From Lachnospiraceae bacterium (GTDB taxonomy: Bacteria > Bacillota > Clostridia > Lachnospirales > Lachnospiraceae): a stretch of 64,000 nucleotides of DNA. Where the stretch lies: the NCBI GenBank assembly GCA_029067085.1, contig JAIEFE010000017.1, positions 124,001 to 188,000 on the forward strand, given 5' to 3'. The notes below the pieces were generated by a model, which did not search any database, was not told the DNA's origin, and was given only the letters and a program-made list of their open reading frames with translations. This document shows positions 32,584 to 41,286 of this stretch, in pieces (position 1 is the first letter of the stretch; the number at the start of each line of letters is the position of its first letter). The translations under genes and the position numbers were made by a program.

Positions 32584-33138
32584 CTACTCTTCTGTATTTT
32601 CTTTAAATGACAGACACTTTCCAAGAACGTCCCCGGTTTTTAAGTATTCATAAGTGGGGAATTCAAACAGCACGGGCTTTAAGGTATGGTAATTCACTTT
32701 TCCATCGGCATTCAGATGTTCTTCTTCCACATAGGTGTTATCAATCGTACAGATAAAACTCTCAAATCCCGGCGTGTTGTAAATATCCTCCACGGTACAC
32801 ACCAGTGACAGCGGCGCCTTCGTAATGACCGGCGCTCCGTCATCCCCCTTCTCATATGCAAACAGTTTCGACTTATCCGCTTTTGACCCGCTTACGCTTC
32901 CTGCATAATCCGCTTCCGGCAGGATTCCCTCATCCACCACATTGATGGAAAGTTTTCTGGTCTGTTTGATGATCCCGTTAATAAAGTGCGGTGCCGCAAG
33001 GCTGACGAGAACTCTGTCATGCCCGATGATCCCTACATGGGCCACCAGCGTCCATGTAGGCTTATTTCCATTCATTGCACCGACCACTGTAACAGGCATG
33101 GGGTACAGCGCTAATTGTGAACCGATATTTTTCTTCAT
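32584..33138 (-). CDS. Flavin reductase family protein
   Basis: 184 residues of the FMN-binding split-barrel flavin reductase (FlaRed/NADH:FMN oxidoreductase) family: LYPMPVTVVGAMNGNKPTW, LAAPHFINGIIKQTR, LSINVVDEG. First gene of the operon, directly behind its promoter, with AAGGAGG upstream. Could supply reduced flavin or bind FMN as an oxidoreductase. Confidence 0.9.
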   Translation of the reverse strand: MKKNIGSQLALYPMPVTVVGAMNGNKPTWTLVAHVGIIGHDRVLVSLAAPHFINGIIKQTRKLSINVVDEGILPEADYAGSVSGSKADKSKLFAYEKGDDGAPVITKAPLSLVCTVEDIYNTPGFESFICTIDNTYVEEEHLNADGKVNYHTLKPVLFEFPTYEYLKTGDVLGKCLSFKENTEE

Positions 33139-33170
33139 TTATTTTTACCTCCTTATTTTTTCCTGCATTC

Positions 33171-33220
33171 TGACACCATGTCAGCATCTTTATTATACAC
33201 GCATTCTGACACCGTGTCAA
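33171..33220 (-). promoter_or_regulatory. Consensus promoter with two TetR operators for the redox operon
   Basis: On the minus strand TTGACA (33220-33215), 17 nt, TATAAT (33197-33192): a perfect sigma-A consensus. Palindromes TGACACCGTGTCA (33207-33219, over the -35) and TGACACCATGTCA (33171-33183, downstream of the -10) have centres 36 bp apart, each preceded by GCATTC on the plus strand. Confidence 0.85.
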
Positions 33221-33266
33221 TATATTTTGCTATTTCTGTTTCGACAAGAACCTCCAAAATCAAAAC

Positions 33267-33298
33267 GGCCGTACCCTCTTCTCCTTACAGGTACGGCC
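33267..33298 (-). terminator. Terminator of the two-component operon
   Basis: Perfect 9-bp stem GGCCGTACC/GGTACGGCC (33267-33275, 33290-33298), followed on the minus strand by TTTTGATTTT. It lies just past the stop at 33304. Confidence 0.82.
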
Positions 33299-33303
33299 TA
33301 CAT

Positions 33304-33858
33304 TTAAAATAACAGCTTATTTCCCTTCTCACAGATCTCATAGATTTCATCGTACTTTTCTTCTATCAATGGCGTCACCCGCTCTGTCTGGTTCCTCACG
33401 ATCCTTTTATAGAGAAAATACGGGAATATCCATCCCAAAAATCCCGGTACGGCAAGAATGATACACAAAATATAGTTTGGCGACTGCGCTGTCACCGCAA
33501 AGGTGGAGCCTGCCATGAACGCTGTCCCGATCACGCCTAACACAATCCCATACACTGTCGCTGTAGAAGTCTTCTCCCTTTCCAACAGATCTATTTCATT
33601 GACACACGCCTCAAAATTTCTCTCAAGTCTGGTCAATTCCATTTTGTTGACGATCTTACGGTTTCGCTTCAGACGCAGCACTTTTCTCTGCTGCACTGTC
33701 GGATTCCTTCTCTCTCCATTTTCAGGCAGATTTTCATCTAACTCCCACCCAAAACTTTCATACCCATCAAGCAGGAACGAATATCTGCTACCCTCCGTAA
33801 GCAGCTCCTTATACTCATACCCCACAAAATTTCTCTGCTGTCTTTCCATATCACCCAT
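33304..33858 (-). CDS. Membrane protein of unknown function in a two-component operon
   Basis: 184 residues: a charged N-terminal half including LRLKRNRKIVNKMELTRLER, two adjacent TM helices (VYGIVLGVIGTAFMAGSTFA and YILCIILAVPGFLGWIFPYF) and a charged C-terminus with IEEKYDEIYEICEKGNKLLF. Overlaps the kinase gene by 8 bp, so it is co-translated with it. Similar small two-TM proteins follow kinase genes in other clostridia; function unknown, perhaps an accessory to the sensor. Confidence 0.7.
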   Translation of the reverse strand: MGDMERQQRNFVGYEYKELLTEGSRYSFLLDGYESFGWELDENLPENGERRNPTVQQRKVLRLKRNRKIVNKMELTRLERNFEACVNEIDLLEREKTSTATVYGIVLGVIGTAFMAGSTFAVTAQSPNYILCIILAVPGFLGWIFPYFLYKRIVRNQTERVTPLIEEKYDEIYEICEKGNKLLF

Positions 33859-34954
33859 GAATATACACCTCCTGCTCCTGATACATACCAGTCACAGGCA
33901 ACATGACTGTAAAGGTACTCCCCTTCCCTTCCTCGCTGGCAATCTGGATATCCCCATCCATAAGTTCCAACACCCGCTTGACCAGTGCCAGCCCAAGCCC
34001 GTTCCCTTCTTTTGAATGAGAAGTATCACCCTGATAGAATTTATCAAAAATATGTTTCATACTCTCCTGACTCATGCCGCAGCCTGTATCAGAAACAGAA
34101 ACCCTGATATAGTTTTCATCCGATGTCTGAATGACAGTGACGCTGCCGCCCGGTTCCGTAAATTTTATCGCATTGCTTAATAGGTTGTTCCACACCAGTT
34201 CCATAAGGCTTGCATCTGCCCTCACCATTGCCACATCTTCCATTTCTGTTTCCAGTTCAATTTCTTTCTCATCCCACGCATCCTCAAATTGCAGGATACA
34301 CTCACACAACTGCCTGCACACATCATAATCCTCCGCTTCCGGCGTGATCCTTTGGTTTTCCAGCTTGTTCAGTTTCAGTATATTGCCGATCAGGTCTGAA
34401 AGGCGTGTCACAGTGCTCTCAATGGACTCCGCGTATTCTTTTCTCTGCCCGTCTTCTATCTTGTCTGCCCGAAGCAGTTCCGCATAATTCTTTATGATGG
34501 CAATAGGCGTTTTCATCTCATGGGACACATTGGAAACAAAATCCGTTTTCAATGTCTCAATGCTCCCAAGCTCCTCCACCATCTTGTTGAAATCCTTGAT
34601 CATGACATCCACATAATCCATCTTATCTGCCGTATGGAGCGTGGGTATATACACCGAAAAATCTCCTGCCGCCACCTTAGACGTAGCCTCAGCAAGCTGA
34701 TGCATGGGGATCTCATAAGTATTCCTGATCCTGCTCACTGTAAACCATGTAATGGCTGCCGCCACGATTCCCCAATACGCCATAGCCACAGCAGACTGGA
34801 CAACTGCTCCGCACCGGAATCTGTCCATAAGCACCAGCAGTCCGATATGCATCCCTGACATCAGGAATAAAACACCTGTATAAGCCGCAAACAGGGACAA
34901 TATGAATCGTATTTTTTTCATCGTGTTATTATGGCTGACACTTTTCCTTTTCAC
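33851..34954 (-). CDS. Sensor histidine kinase (HAMP-HisKA-HATPase)
   Basis: 367 residues. Two N-terminal TM helices with only a short outer loop, HAMP from ~90 (MHQLAEATSKVAAGDFSVY), phospho-accepting His in FVSNVSHEMKTPIAIIKNY, N-box LVWNNLLSNAIKF, G-boxes SDTGCGMSQ and GNGLGLALVK. A small sensor loop implies intramembrane sensing, as in bacitracin/antimicrobial-peptide sensors. Overlaps the regulator gene by ATGA. Confidence 0.94.
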   Translation of the reverse strand: MKRKSVSHNNTMKKIRFILSLFAAYTGVLFLMSGMHIGLLVLMDRFRCGAVVQSAVAMAYWGIVAAAITWFTVSRIRNTYEIPMHQLAEATSKVAAGDFSVYIPTLHTADKMDYVDVMIKDFNKMVEELGSIETLKTDFVSNVSHEMKTPIAIIKNYAELLRADKIEDGQRKEYAESIESTVTRLSDLIGNILKLNKLENQRITPEAEDYDVCRQLCECILQFEDAWDEKEIELETEMEDVAMVRADASLMELVWNNLLSNAIKFTEPGGSVTVIQTSDENYIRVSVSDTGCGMSQESMKHIFDKFYQGDTSHSKEGNGLGLALVKRVLELMDGDIQIASEEGKGSTFTVMLPVTGMYQEQEVYIHG

Positions 34955-35622
34955 AGCAACACCGCCTTATAACCCAGCCCTCTTACCGTCACAATCTGAA
35001 ACCCGTCACAGGCCGATAATTTATCCCGCAGTTTTGTCACATACACATCCACCGCCCGTAAGCTGGTATCACTGTCCACACCCCAGAACTCATCCATAAG
35101 CTGCGCTCTTGAAAAGGTCTTTTTAGGATATGACAGCAGTTTATAAATAATATTAAATTCTCTTGTAGTAAGACTGACCTCTTCACCATTTATTTCCGCG
35201 CTCATGCCATCTGCATCCAGCACCAGATTCCCCACAATGATCTTCCTCTCCATTTCGATATTCGCCCTGCGCAGAAGCGCCCTGACGCGAAGCAGTAATT
35301 CGTCCAGTTCAATGGGCTTTACCATGTAATCATCTATCCCAAGCTGGAACCCTTTCTGCTTGGAAGGCAAGTCATCTTTCGCCGACATGAACAGGATGGG
35401 AATCGTTTTATTCACCTGTCTGACTATCCGCGCGAACTCAAACCCGTCAATTTCCGGCATCATAATGTCGGAAATGATCAGCTCGTACAGATTGTTATAC
35501 ATTTCATCATAGGCATCTTTAGCATTCAGACATCCTGTTGCATGAAACCCGCTGTCATTTAAATAAGTACACACGATCTGGTTCAATTTTGCATCATCTT
35601 CCACTACAAGAATATTTATCAT
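34951..35622 (-). CDS. OmpR/PhoB family response regulator
   Basis: 223 residues: receiver with phospho-acceptor Asp in LIISDIMMPE, Lys in DYMVKPIELDEL; winged helix with LTTREFNIIYKLLSYPKK, RAVDVYVTKLRDKL and VRGLGYKAVL. Partner of the kinase at 33851 (ATGA overlap). Confidence 0.95.
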   Translation of the reverse strand: MINILVVEDDAKLNQIVCTYLNDSGFHATGCLNAKDAYDEMYNNLYELIISDIMMPEIDGFEFARIVRQVNKTIPILFMSAKDDLPSKQKGFQLGIDDYMVKPIELDELLLRVRALLRRANIEMERKIIVGNLVLDADGMSAEINGEEVSLTTREFNIIYKLLSYPKKTFSRAQLMDEFWGVDSDTSLRAVDVYVTKLRDKLSACDGFQIVTVRGLGYKAVLL

Positions 35623-35625
35623 GCC

Positions 35626-36540
35626 TCAAATCTCCTTTTCCTGTTTGCACTGCTTCAACTGCTTTGTGGAGCGCCATATCATAAAGACTGCCATTCCAAG
35701 TACGATCATACTAATACCGGCCCCTGTGGATGCCGTCATGATCAGCCTGAACATCTGATCATCATCTGACCCGAATTGTGCCAGCATGGCTATTTCCAAT
35801 GAAAGCATGGACACCAGGGCCGCCGTCAGACTGATCACTTTGGCGGCGGACATAACAGGACTTCCATATCTTCTGAATTTTACCACATTCCAAACAGCTG
35901 TGATCGTCGCATAAAAAGCATACATCGACATGACATAGATCAATACTCCCGGATATACAAACCCTCTGTTCTGATGGATCACCAGAACGATAATACCTGC
36001 CAGCGCAATATTCATAAACAATAAACTAATTCCGCATAAGCGGTATTTATGCCATTCGGAAATCTTATTTTTTCCATCTTTCCTCACATAATAAAGCAGG
36101 GAGGCGCGCATGGTCGCAAGCAGAATATAATAAACAGCCAATGTAGCAAACCATACGGATCTGTAAAAGATTCCGGAAAACATTTTTATCCCTGCATACA
36201 AAAGATTAATGAAAAATCCCTGATATAGAGCAGCCTCTGCCCGAAACATGTCTTCCCTCAGATATCTGCCCACCAATGGATCATCCAACGCCTTCTTTAC
36301 AAGCGGATGTTTGTCTATTCCCTCCCTGATCAGGCGCACTATCCCTGCCATACCTGTAATCGTAATGATCAAGGCATATGCCGACAGTAAGTAGGCAGCA
36401 TATGAAATTGCCTGATTCATCATACCATTTGCGAGTACATAAATGACCAGTACATATGACGGAATTGCAATCAAAAGTGTAGGAACCGGCGGGAGTATAA
36501 AAATCTTCTTTAAAATTTCTTTCATTTTTTGTATGTTCAT
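35626..36540 (-). CDS. Polytopic membrane protein of unknown function
   Basis: 304 residues, about eight TM segments, N-terminus MNIQKMKEILKKIFILPPVP. No domain recognised. First gene of the operon with the response regulator 3 nt downstream, so it may be the transport or sensing partner of this two-component system. The ribosome site before 36540 is weak; a strong GAGGAG and ATG at 36592 open a different frame, which may act by coupling. Confidence 0.7.
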   Translation of the reverse strand: MNIQKMKEILKKIFILPPVPTLLIAIPSYVLVIYVLANGMMNQAISYAAYLLSAYALIITITGMAGIVRLIREGIDKHPLVKKALDDPLVGRYLREDMFRAEAALYQGFFINLLYAGIKMFSGIFYRSVWFATLAVYYILLATMRASLLYYVRKDGKNKISEWHKYRLCGISLLFMNIALAGIIVLVIHQNRGFVYPGVLIYVMSMYAFYATITAVWNVVKFRRYGSPVMSAAKVISLTAALVSMLSLEIAMLAQFGSDDDQMFRLIMTASTGAGISMIVLGMAVFMIWRSTKQLKQCKQEKEI

Positions 36541-36629
36541 GACCCAGTCTCTCGCAGCTTTTGTATTTATTCTGCATTTCTGTTCTTTTCATCGTACTCC
36601 TCTATTGTTTGTGTTTTGTTTATGGTTTG

Positions 36630-36648
36630 TGAACAAATTATGAACAAA
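36630..36648 (-). promoter_or_regulatory. Tandem repeats upstream of the two-component operon
   Basis: TGAACAAA occurs at 36630-36637 and 36641-36648, an 11-bp period typical of OmpR-family regulator sites, about 90 nt upstream of the first gene. Read on the minus strand as TTTGTTCA twice. Probable autoregulatory site. Confidence 0.5.
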
Positions 36649-36655
36649 CAATAGA

Positions 36656-36688
36656 AATGTGCAGCAGATCTGTTTTCTGCTGCACATT
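36656..36688 (-). terminator. Terminator of the small membrane-protein pair
   Basis: 13-bp perfect stem AATGTGCAGCAGA/TCTGCTGCACATT (36656-36668, 36676-36688), 7-nt loop, followed on the minus strand by TTCTATTGTTTG. Confidence 0.72.
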
Positions 36689-36698
36689 GCACCCGCTA

Positions 36699-37070
36699 TT
36701 ATTTCAGACCTTTGATAAATGGAATCAGACACAGGAGAACTACGATACCCACGATTCCGACTATGATGCCGACTACCATGTAGCCGGTCCAAACCATGGA
36801 CAGACACATGCCGACGCCTAAGAGCAAAGCTCCGAAAATCCCGATCAACGTTGCACCGATTGCCTTTCCCGACAGCTTGATAGGTTCCTTATTTTCCATC
36901 TTCCTCCACACTGCTACCATAACGAGTAACACAACCAGACCGATTATTCCCATAATAATGCCTTCACTGCGTGCATTCCATTCCTCTACCAGCCCCATAC
37001 ACATGCCAAGTGCGAAAAGAATTCCTCCTATTGTTCCTAAAATCATTGCTACAAATGTACTCTTTTTCAT
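36699..37070 (-). CDS. Four-TM membrane protein with internal duplication
   Basis: 123 residues made of two similar halves: GTIGGILFALGMCMG and GIFGALLLGVGMCLS both start a Gly-rich helix pair, each closed by a GIIxGIxGxVVLL helix. Function unknown. Start overlaps the end of the 85-residue repeat protein upstream, so they are coupled. Confidence 0.72.
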   Translation of the reverse strand: MKKSTFVAMILGTIGGILFALGMCMGLVEEWNARSEGIIMGIIGLVVLLVMVAVWRKMENKEPIKLSGKAIGATLIGIFGALLLGVGMCLSMVWTGYMVVGIIVGIVGIVVLLCLIPFIKGLK

Positions 37071-37327
37071 TATTTCATACCTGCCTTTCCTTTTTCTTCT
37101 CTCTCCTTCTGTTCTGCTGCCAACCGCACCTTTGCTTCTTCTACAGACTCGCCTTCCCTCGTCAGAAAATTGTCCACGAACTTGTCGGCAATTTTGTTAA
37201 AGCCGCCCACTGCTCCTTCTTCGATTTTCTTATAACCGCTGACCACTCCATTCTCGATTTTCTTGTAGCCTCCAACTACCCCTTCTGCAATTTTTTCATT
37301 TGCCTCTACTAACTTTGATTTTGCCAT
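37070..37327 (-). CDS. Small repeat protein (GVVGGYKKIE repeats)
   Basis: 85 residues, hydrophilic. Three tandem 11-residue repeats: EGVVGGYKKIE, NGVVSGYKKIE, EGAVGGFNKIA, then a charged tail. Amphipathic helix of apolipoprotein-like spacing; may lie on the membrane with the four-TM partner. AGGAG precedes the ATG. Function unknown. Confidence 0.72.
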   Translation of the reverse strand: MAKSKLVEANEKIAEGVVGGYKKIENGVVSGYKKIEEGAVGGFNKIADKFVDNFLTREGESVEEAKVRLAAEQKEREEKGKAGMK

Positions 37328-37468
37328 AATTCTATTCTCCTTTTCTTTTTGAATGATTTTGCTTCAGTTGATGATGCAAGAATAACAAGGCATTATTTGT
37401 GGATTGTTTCGTTTTTGTTTCGGAAATATTAATCCTACATATTTATCTCACTGTAGTTAACAAAAAAG

Positions 37469-37499
37469 AGGAGTCCACCTTTCACTCCGGTGAACTCCT
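37469..37499. terminator. Bidirectional stem-loop terminator
   Basis: AGGAGTCCACC pairs with GGTGAACTCCT (one mismatch). The minus strand then reads CTTTTTTG, ending the gene at 37543. The same GGTGAA-C-CC hairpin style recurs beside both truncated reductase copies (40.5 and 50.6 kb). Confidence 0.7.
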
Positions 37500-37542
37500 G
37501 TGCTCAATTTTTATGATCCTTTGCTTTCCACCAATTTTACAA

Positions 37543-38034
37543 TTACTTTACCACCTGCACATCAAACACTTCCTTGAAAAAGCGATGGTACGCCTGATTT
37601 ATAATATCATCATGACGCCCTCTGTTTCCTGTGAGCCAATTCGTATTTCTGTTTTCTTCAAAGGATACTCTCATGATAATATCCTTCTCACGCTGTTCCA
37701 GTTTGATCCTATATGCGTAGCCTGCGCCAAGATTCCGGCTATTCCCGATGTCTTTCGAATTTAAAGTATAATTAACACCGCCAAATATAAGAATGCCTTC
37801 CCTTTCACCTACAACCTCAAACTCTTTGTCCTTTATATTCTTACTGATACAGGTAGAGCTTAACTTATACATCACATAATTAACATCCGTATCTCTGATG
37901 AGATATGTGATACCGTCTATGTTTTTTACCCCATCCATCATTTCGTTGTTCTTGATAAACCGTATTATAGAACAAATGCCAGCTATGCCAAAAATCACGG
38001 CATAAATCAACATTAACGCAGCTCCGTCATCCAT
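37543..38034 (-). CDS. Hypothetical protein with one N-terminal TM helix
   Basis: 163 residues. TM helix ALMLIYAVIFGIAGICSIIR, then a soluble alpha/beta domain (KNIDGITYLIRDTDVNYVMY, GILIFGGVNYTLNSKDIG). No family recognised. Apparently alone between terminators. Base composition is slightly more AT rich than neighbours. Confidence 0.68.
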   Translation of the reverse strand: MDDGAALMLIYAVIFGIAGICSIIRFIKNNEMMDGVKNIDGITYLIRDTDVNYVMYKLSSTCISKNIKDKEFEVVGEREGILIFGGVNYTLNSKDIGNSRNLGAGYAYRIKLEQREKDIIMRVSFEENRNTNWLTGNRGRHDDIINQAYHRFFKEVFDVQVVK

Positions 38035-38137
38035 TTAATGTTCCTCTCCTCATGGGTGGTTTTTGATAAAATCTTACGTTTTCAATCAAAGTATACAACA
38101 GTATCTGTCTCAAATAAATAATGATTTTGTTACTTAC

Positions 38138-39325
38138 TTAACGGATTTTTACCATTCTTTTCAAAACAAATAATACGAAGATTAATACTACAGGAAATAT
38201 AGCGGCAAAGAGCAGGCCAATCTTAAGATCGCCGCCGGCCATGCCGGAAAAGCGCCCTACCATTGACGGTCCCACCGTACCACCCAGATCTCCGGCCAAA
38301 GCCAAAAAAGCAAACATGGCCGTGCCTCCCATGGGACACTTCTGTGCGGAGATACTGATCGTACCCGGCCACATAATACCTACCGAAACGCCGCATAGTG
38401 CGCAGCCTGCCAACCCTATGATCGGCAAAGGTGATAGAGATGCCATCAAATAGCAAATCACACATAGTATACCGCACACTAACATAGTCTTGGTCAAATC
38501 CAGCTTCTCGCTCATCTTCCCATACAGTATACGGGATGTTCCCATAAACACCGCAAACAAACAGGGGCCTGCCAGATCACCAACGGTTTTTGAAACACCC
38601 ATTGCCGACTCTGTGAACGCGGATGCCCATTGCGCCATAGATGCCTCGGACGCACCAGAACATACCATAAGCAACACCAACAGCCAAAACAGCGGTAACC
38701 TAAGCAGCTGCCCGGTGTGCATACTCTCACCGTCTTCTACCAACCGTTCAATAGGACAGGTAATAAAATTGAATGCATTATATAACGGCACCAGTGCCCA
38801 GATCAGTGTAAGAATCTTCCAATGTGCCAAGCCAAATATTGCAAAAAAAAGTGTCGAACCCAAAATCACGCCTACTGCACCCCAACAGTAAAAAGAGTGT
38901 AGAAGGCTCATCATACCTTCTTTGTTTTCAAAGGGGCAGGCTTCAACAATCGGACTTACCAATACTTCAACAAGACCGCTGCCCAAAGCATAAAGCACAA
39001 CTGCAATTAGGATTCCTATAAGTGGAACAGGAAGCAGTTCCGGCAAGATAGTCATTAAGGCAAGTCCTGCTGCGGACACCACCTGGGAAACTACCACACA
39101 GATCCGGTAACCTATCCTGTCCACAAATTTTACGGCAGCAAAATCTATCAGTAACTGCGTCAGGTAGAATACCGTCGGAATCAGTGCAATCTTTTCCAGC
39201 GGAATCCCATAAGTACTCTTAAATGTCAGAAACAAGAGTGGTGTAAAGTTGGCGGAGATAGCCTGCGTGATAAAGCCGAGATAGCAGGCCAAAAGCGTCT
39301 TACGGTAGCCTAGTTGTTTGGTCAT
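38138..39325 (-). CDS. Major facilitator superfamily transporter
   Basis: 395 residues, 12 predicted TM helices, starting MTKQLGYRKTLLACYLGFIT. FucP/GGGtp-like MFS appearance: PTVFYLTQLLIDFAAVKFVDRIGYR (loop with D-RxGxR) and SGRILYGK-like TSRILYGKMSEKLD. Likely sugar or drug transport, not decidable. The AraC regulator 130 bp upstream on the same strand probably controls it. Confidence 0.9.
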   Translation of the reverse strand: MTKQLGYRKTLLACYLGFITQAISANFTPLLFLTFKSTYGIPLEKIALIPTVFYLTQLLIDFAAVKFVDRIGYRICVVVSQVVSAAGLALMTILPELLPVPLIGILIAVVLYALGSGLVEVLVSPIVEACPFENKEGMMSLLHSFYCWGAVGVILGSTLFFAIFGLAHWKILTLIWALVPLYNAFNFITCPIERLVEDGESMHTGQLLRLPLFWLLVLLMVCSGASEASMAQWASAFTESAMGVSKTVGDLAGPCLFAVFMGTSRILYGKMSEKLDLTKTMLVCGILCVICYLMASLSPLPIIGLAGCALCGVSVGIMWPGTISISAQKCPMGGTAMFAFLALAGDLGGTVGPSMVGRFSGMAGGDLKIGLLFAAIFPVVLIFVLFVLKRMVKIR

Positions 39326-39456
39326 GTCATTTTTTCTCCGTGTAATGCCTGTTTAAAACCTCCTCAATACGAAAACTTAAGCTTTTTTCATTGGTCGAAT
39401 GCATTATATCATCTAAAATAGAGCACAAAAAGATACAATAGCGTCTAAAAGCAGCA

Positions 39457-40347
39457 CTATTTTCCCAAAGTGCGATTTTGACTGGGTGCATATCCATAAG
39501 TTCGTCGGAATTGACGGCTGAAATAGTTTACAGAGTTGAAGCCGCAGGCATGGCTGATTTCCTGAAGAGTCAGCGTTGTATCACCAAGCAGCCTGTAAGC
39601 AGTTTGAAGCCGGAACCGGATTAAAGCGTCTACCGGCGAACATCCCAGATATGCATTGAAACAACGTCCTGCTTCACTGCGGCTGATTTCAGCGGCACGG
39701 GCAATATCATTAAGGGTGACAGATTCAGCATAGTGCGTATAAATGTAAGTCAGCATCTGCTGGATACGTATCTGGGTATTGATCTGTATGCGTGTGGCCT
39801 CGGACTTGGGTAAGTCATCAAAATGTCGGAATAAGTATTCAAAAATACTGTTGAGGTCACGTTGAACGACCATTTCATAGCAGACGCCACGTTCCCGCAG
39901 TTGACAGTAAATATCCTCCACCAGACGGTTTACCTCATCGTGCCAGCCGTTTCCGTGTCGGAACATAATAAAAGGTAATGCATCAGAGCCCGCGATGGGG
40001 CGAATATATTTCTGGTAGATTACACTGGTTCCCGGTGCGAATATAGAATCGGAAAAGACGATATTGGGCATCAGGTCAGGTACATCGCCGGATACCTGTC
40101 GAAATCCATGCAGTATATTACCGTTAATAAATATGCTGTCCCCTGCTTCCAATGTGAGGTGTTCTTGTCCCACTTGAAAATCCAGGATACCGCTCTTAGC
40201 TGTGGCAATCTCAAATTCGGGATGCCAATGTAAAGGCCCCGCCCAATTCGGCAATGTGGCAAGTTCATCATGAAAGTATGTGATAGGAAAAACGGATGCG
40301 TCGTGAGTTATTTGCTCCCGCAGCTGATGGTCAATTGTTATAGGCAT
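39457..40347 (-). CDS. AraC family regulator with cupin sensor domain
   Basis: 296 residues. The N-terminal cupin (LHWHPEFEIATAKSG, LEAGDSIFINGNILHGF) carries His residues typical of sugar- or small-molecule sensing. The C-terminus has two HTHs: VTLNDIARAAEISRSEAGRCF and LTLQEISHACGFNSVNYFSR, with the family end RTYGYAPSQNR. Probably regulates the MFS gene downstream. Confidence 0.93.
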   Translation of the reverse strand: MPITIDHQLREQITHDASVFPITYFHDELATLPNWAGPLHWHPEFEIATAKSGILDFQVGQEHLTLEAGDSIFINGNILHGFRQVSGDVPDLMPNIVFSDSIFAPGTSVIYQKYIRPIAGSDALPFIMFRHGNGWHDEVNRLVEDIYCQLRERGVCYEMVVQRDLNSIFEYLFRHFDDLPKSEATRIQINTQIRIQQMLTYIYTHYAESVTLNDIARAAEISRSEAGRCFNAYLGCSPVDALIRFRLQTAYRLLGDTTLTLQEISHACGFNSVNYFSRQFRRTYGYAPSQNRTLGK

Positions 40348-40476
40348 AATTTACCTCTCCTATGTGCAATGCGTGTTCTATAACAGCCTAAAATTTTAGC
40401 AGTTTCAAATTTAATATGTCTCTCTAAGACATTATGATTGTATCACGCATCCCCCTCCAGTCACAACAGAATAACA

Positions 40477-41286
40477 AAAGAGAGGCTCACCAGTCGTCCC
40501 GATGAACCCCTCCAAGCCTGAAAACCCTTGATTTCAAGCAATTTATATATACGGTCTCCGCGTTTAAGCAAACGTCATAAACCATTCTACTGTTTTAGGA
40601 TCGTAGTGGGAAAAGAACAAACTCTCTCCGCCGTCCAACGCTTCCACTCTTGCCATCTCGTCTGCTGTCAGTTCAAAATCAAACACATTGAAATTCTCCT
40701 CCATCCTTTCTTTATGTGTGGATTTCGGAATGACCACCACATCACTCTGGATCAGAAACCGTAAGGCAACCTGTGCTGCTGATTTACCGTGACTTTCACC
40801 GATTTTTTTCAAAACAGAATTATTGAAATAATCATTCTTTCCCTCTGCAAACGGTCCCCACGACTCGATCTGTGTGCCGTTTTTCTTCAGATATTCTTTC
40901 GCAATCTTCTGCTGCTGGAATACATGGGTTTCCACCTGATTGACAGCCGGTTTGATCTCTGCAAAATGGTGAAGATCAATAAATCTGTCAGGATAAAAGT
41001 TGGATACACCGATCGCTCTTACCTTCCCTTCTTTGTATGCCTCCTCCATTGCCCGATAGGTTCCATAATAATCGCCAAACGGCTGATGGATGAGCAGCAG
41101 ATCAATGTAGGAAACCTGCAGCTTTTTTAAAGATTCCTCAATAGAGGCTTTCGCCTTCTCGTAACCCGCATTGGATATCCATACCTTGGTGGTAATAAAA
41201 AACTCTTCTCTCGGCAGCCCGCACTTTGCTATGGCATTTCCTACACCTTCCTCAGAGAAGTATTGTCAAGTGTTTTTGTAAACTTT
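40477..41286. repeat. Direct repeat copy 1 (~0.8 kb)
   Basis: Matches 50569-51378 base for base in register (offset 10092, no gaps seen). 40503-40793 appears identical to 50595-50885; the rest is roughly 90% identical. It includes a terminator hairpin, the truncated reductase and ~20 nt beyond the break (GTTTACAAA region). Confidence 0.9.
40564..41265 (-). pseudogene. 5'-truncated aldo/keto reductase, copy 1
   Basis: The open frame covers the C-terminal ~233 codons of an AKR: SEEGVGNAIAKCGLPREEFF, TTKVW (Lys), LLLIHQPFGDYYGT (His), GVSNFYPDRF, WGPFAEGK, LIQSDVVVIPKST, ending VEWFMTFA. A TGA stop lies directly upstream of the Gln-Tyr codons, and the first ~45-50 residues with the catalytic Asp and Tyr are absent. 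An internal ATG at 41049 would give only 161 residues. Hence non-functional remnant. Confidence 0.85.

Noticed and set aside
36281-36592. Minus-strand ORF with GAGGAG and ATG at 36592
   Set aside because: Overlaps the N-terminus of the 304-residue membrane protein in another frame; its protein looks random after 30 residues. Kept only as a possible coupling leader.
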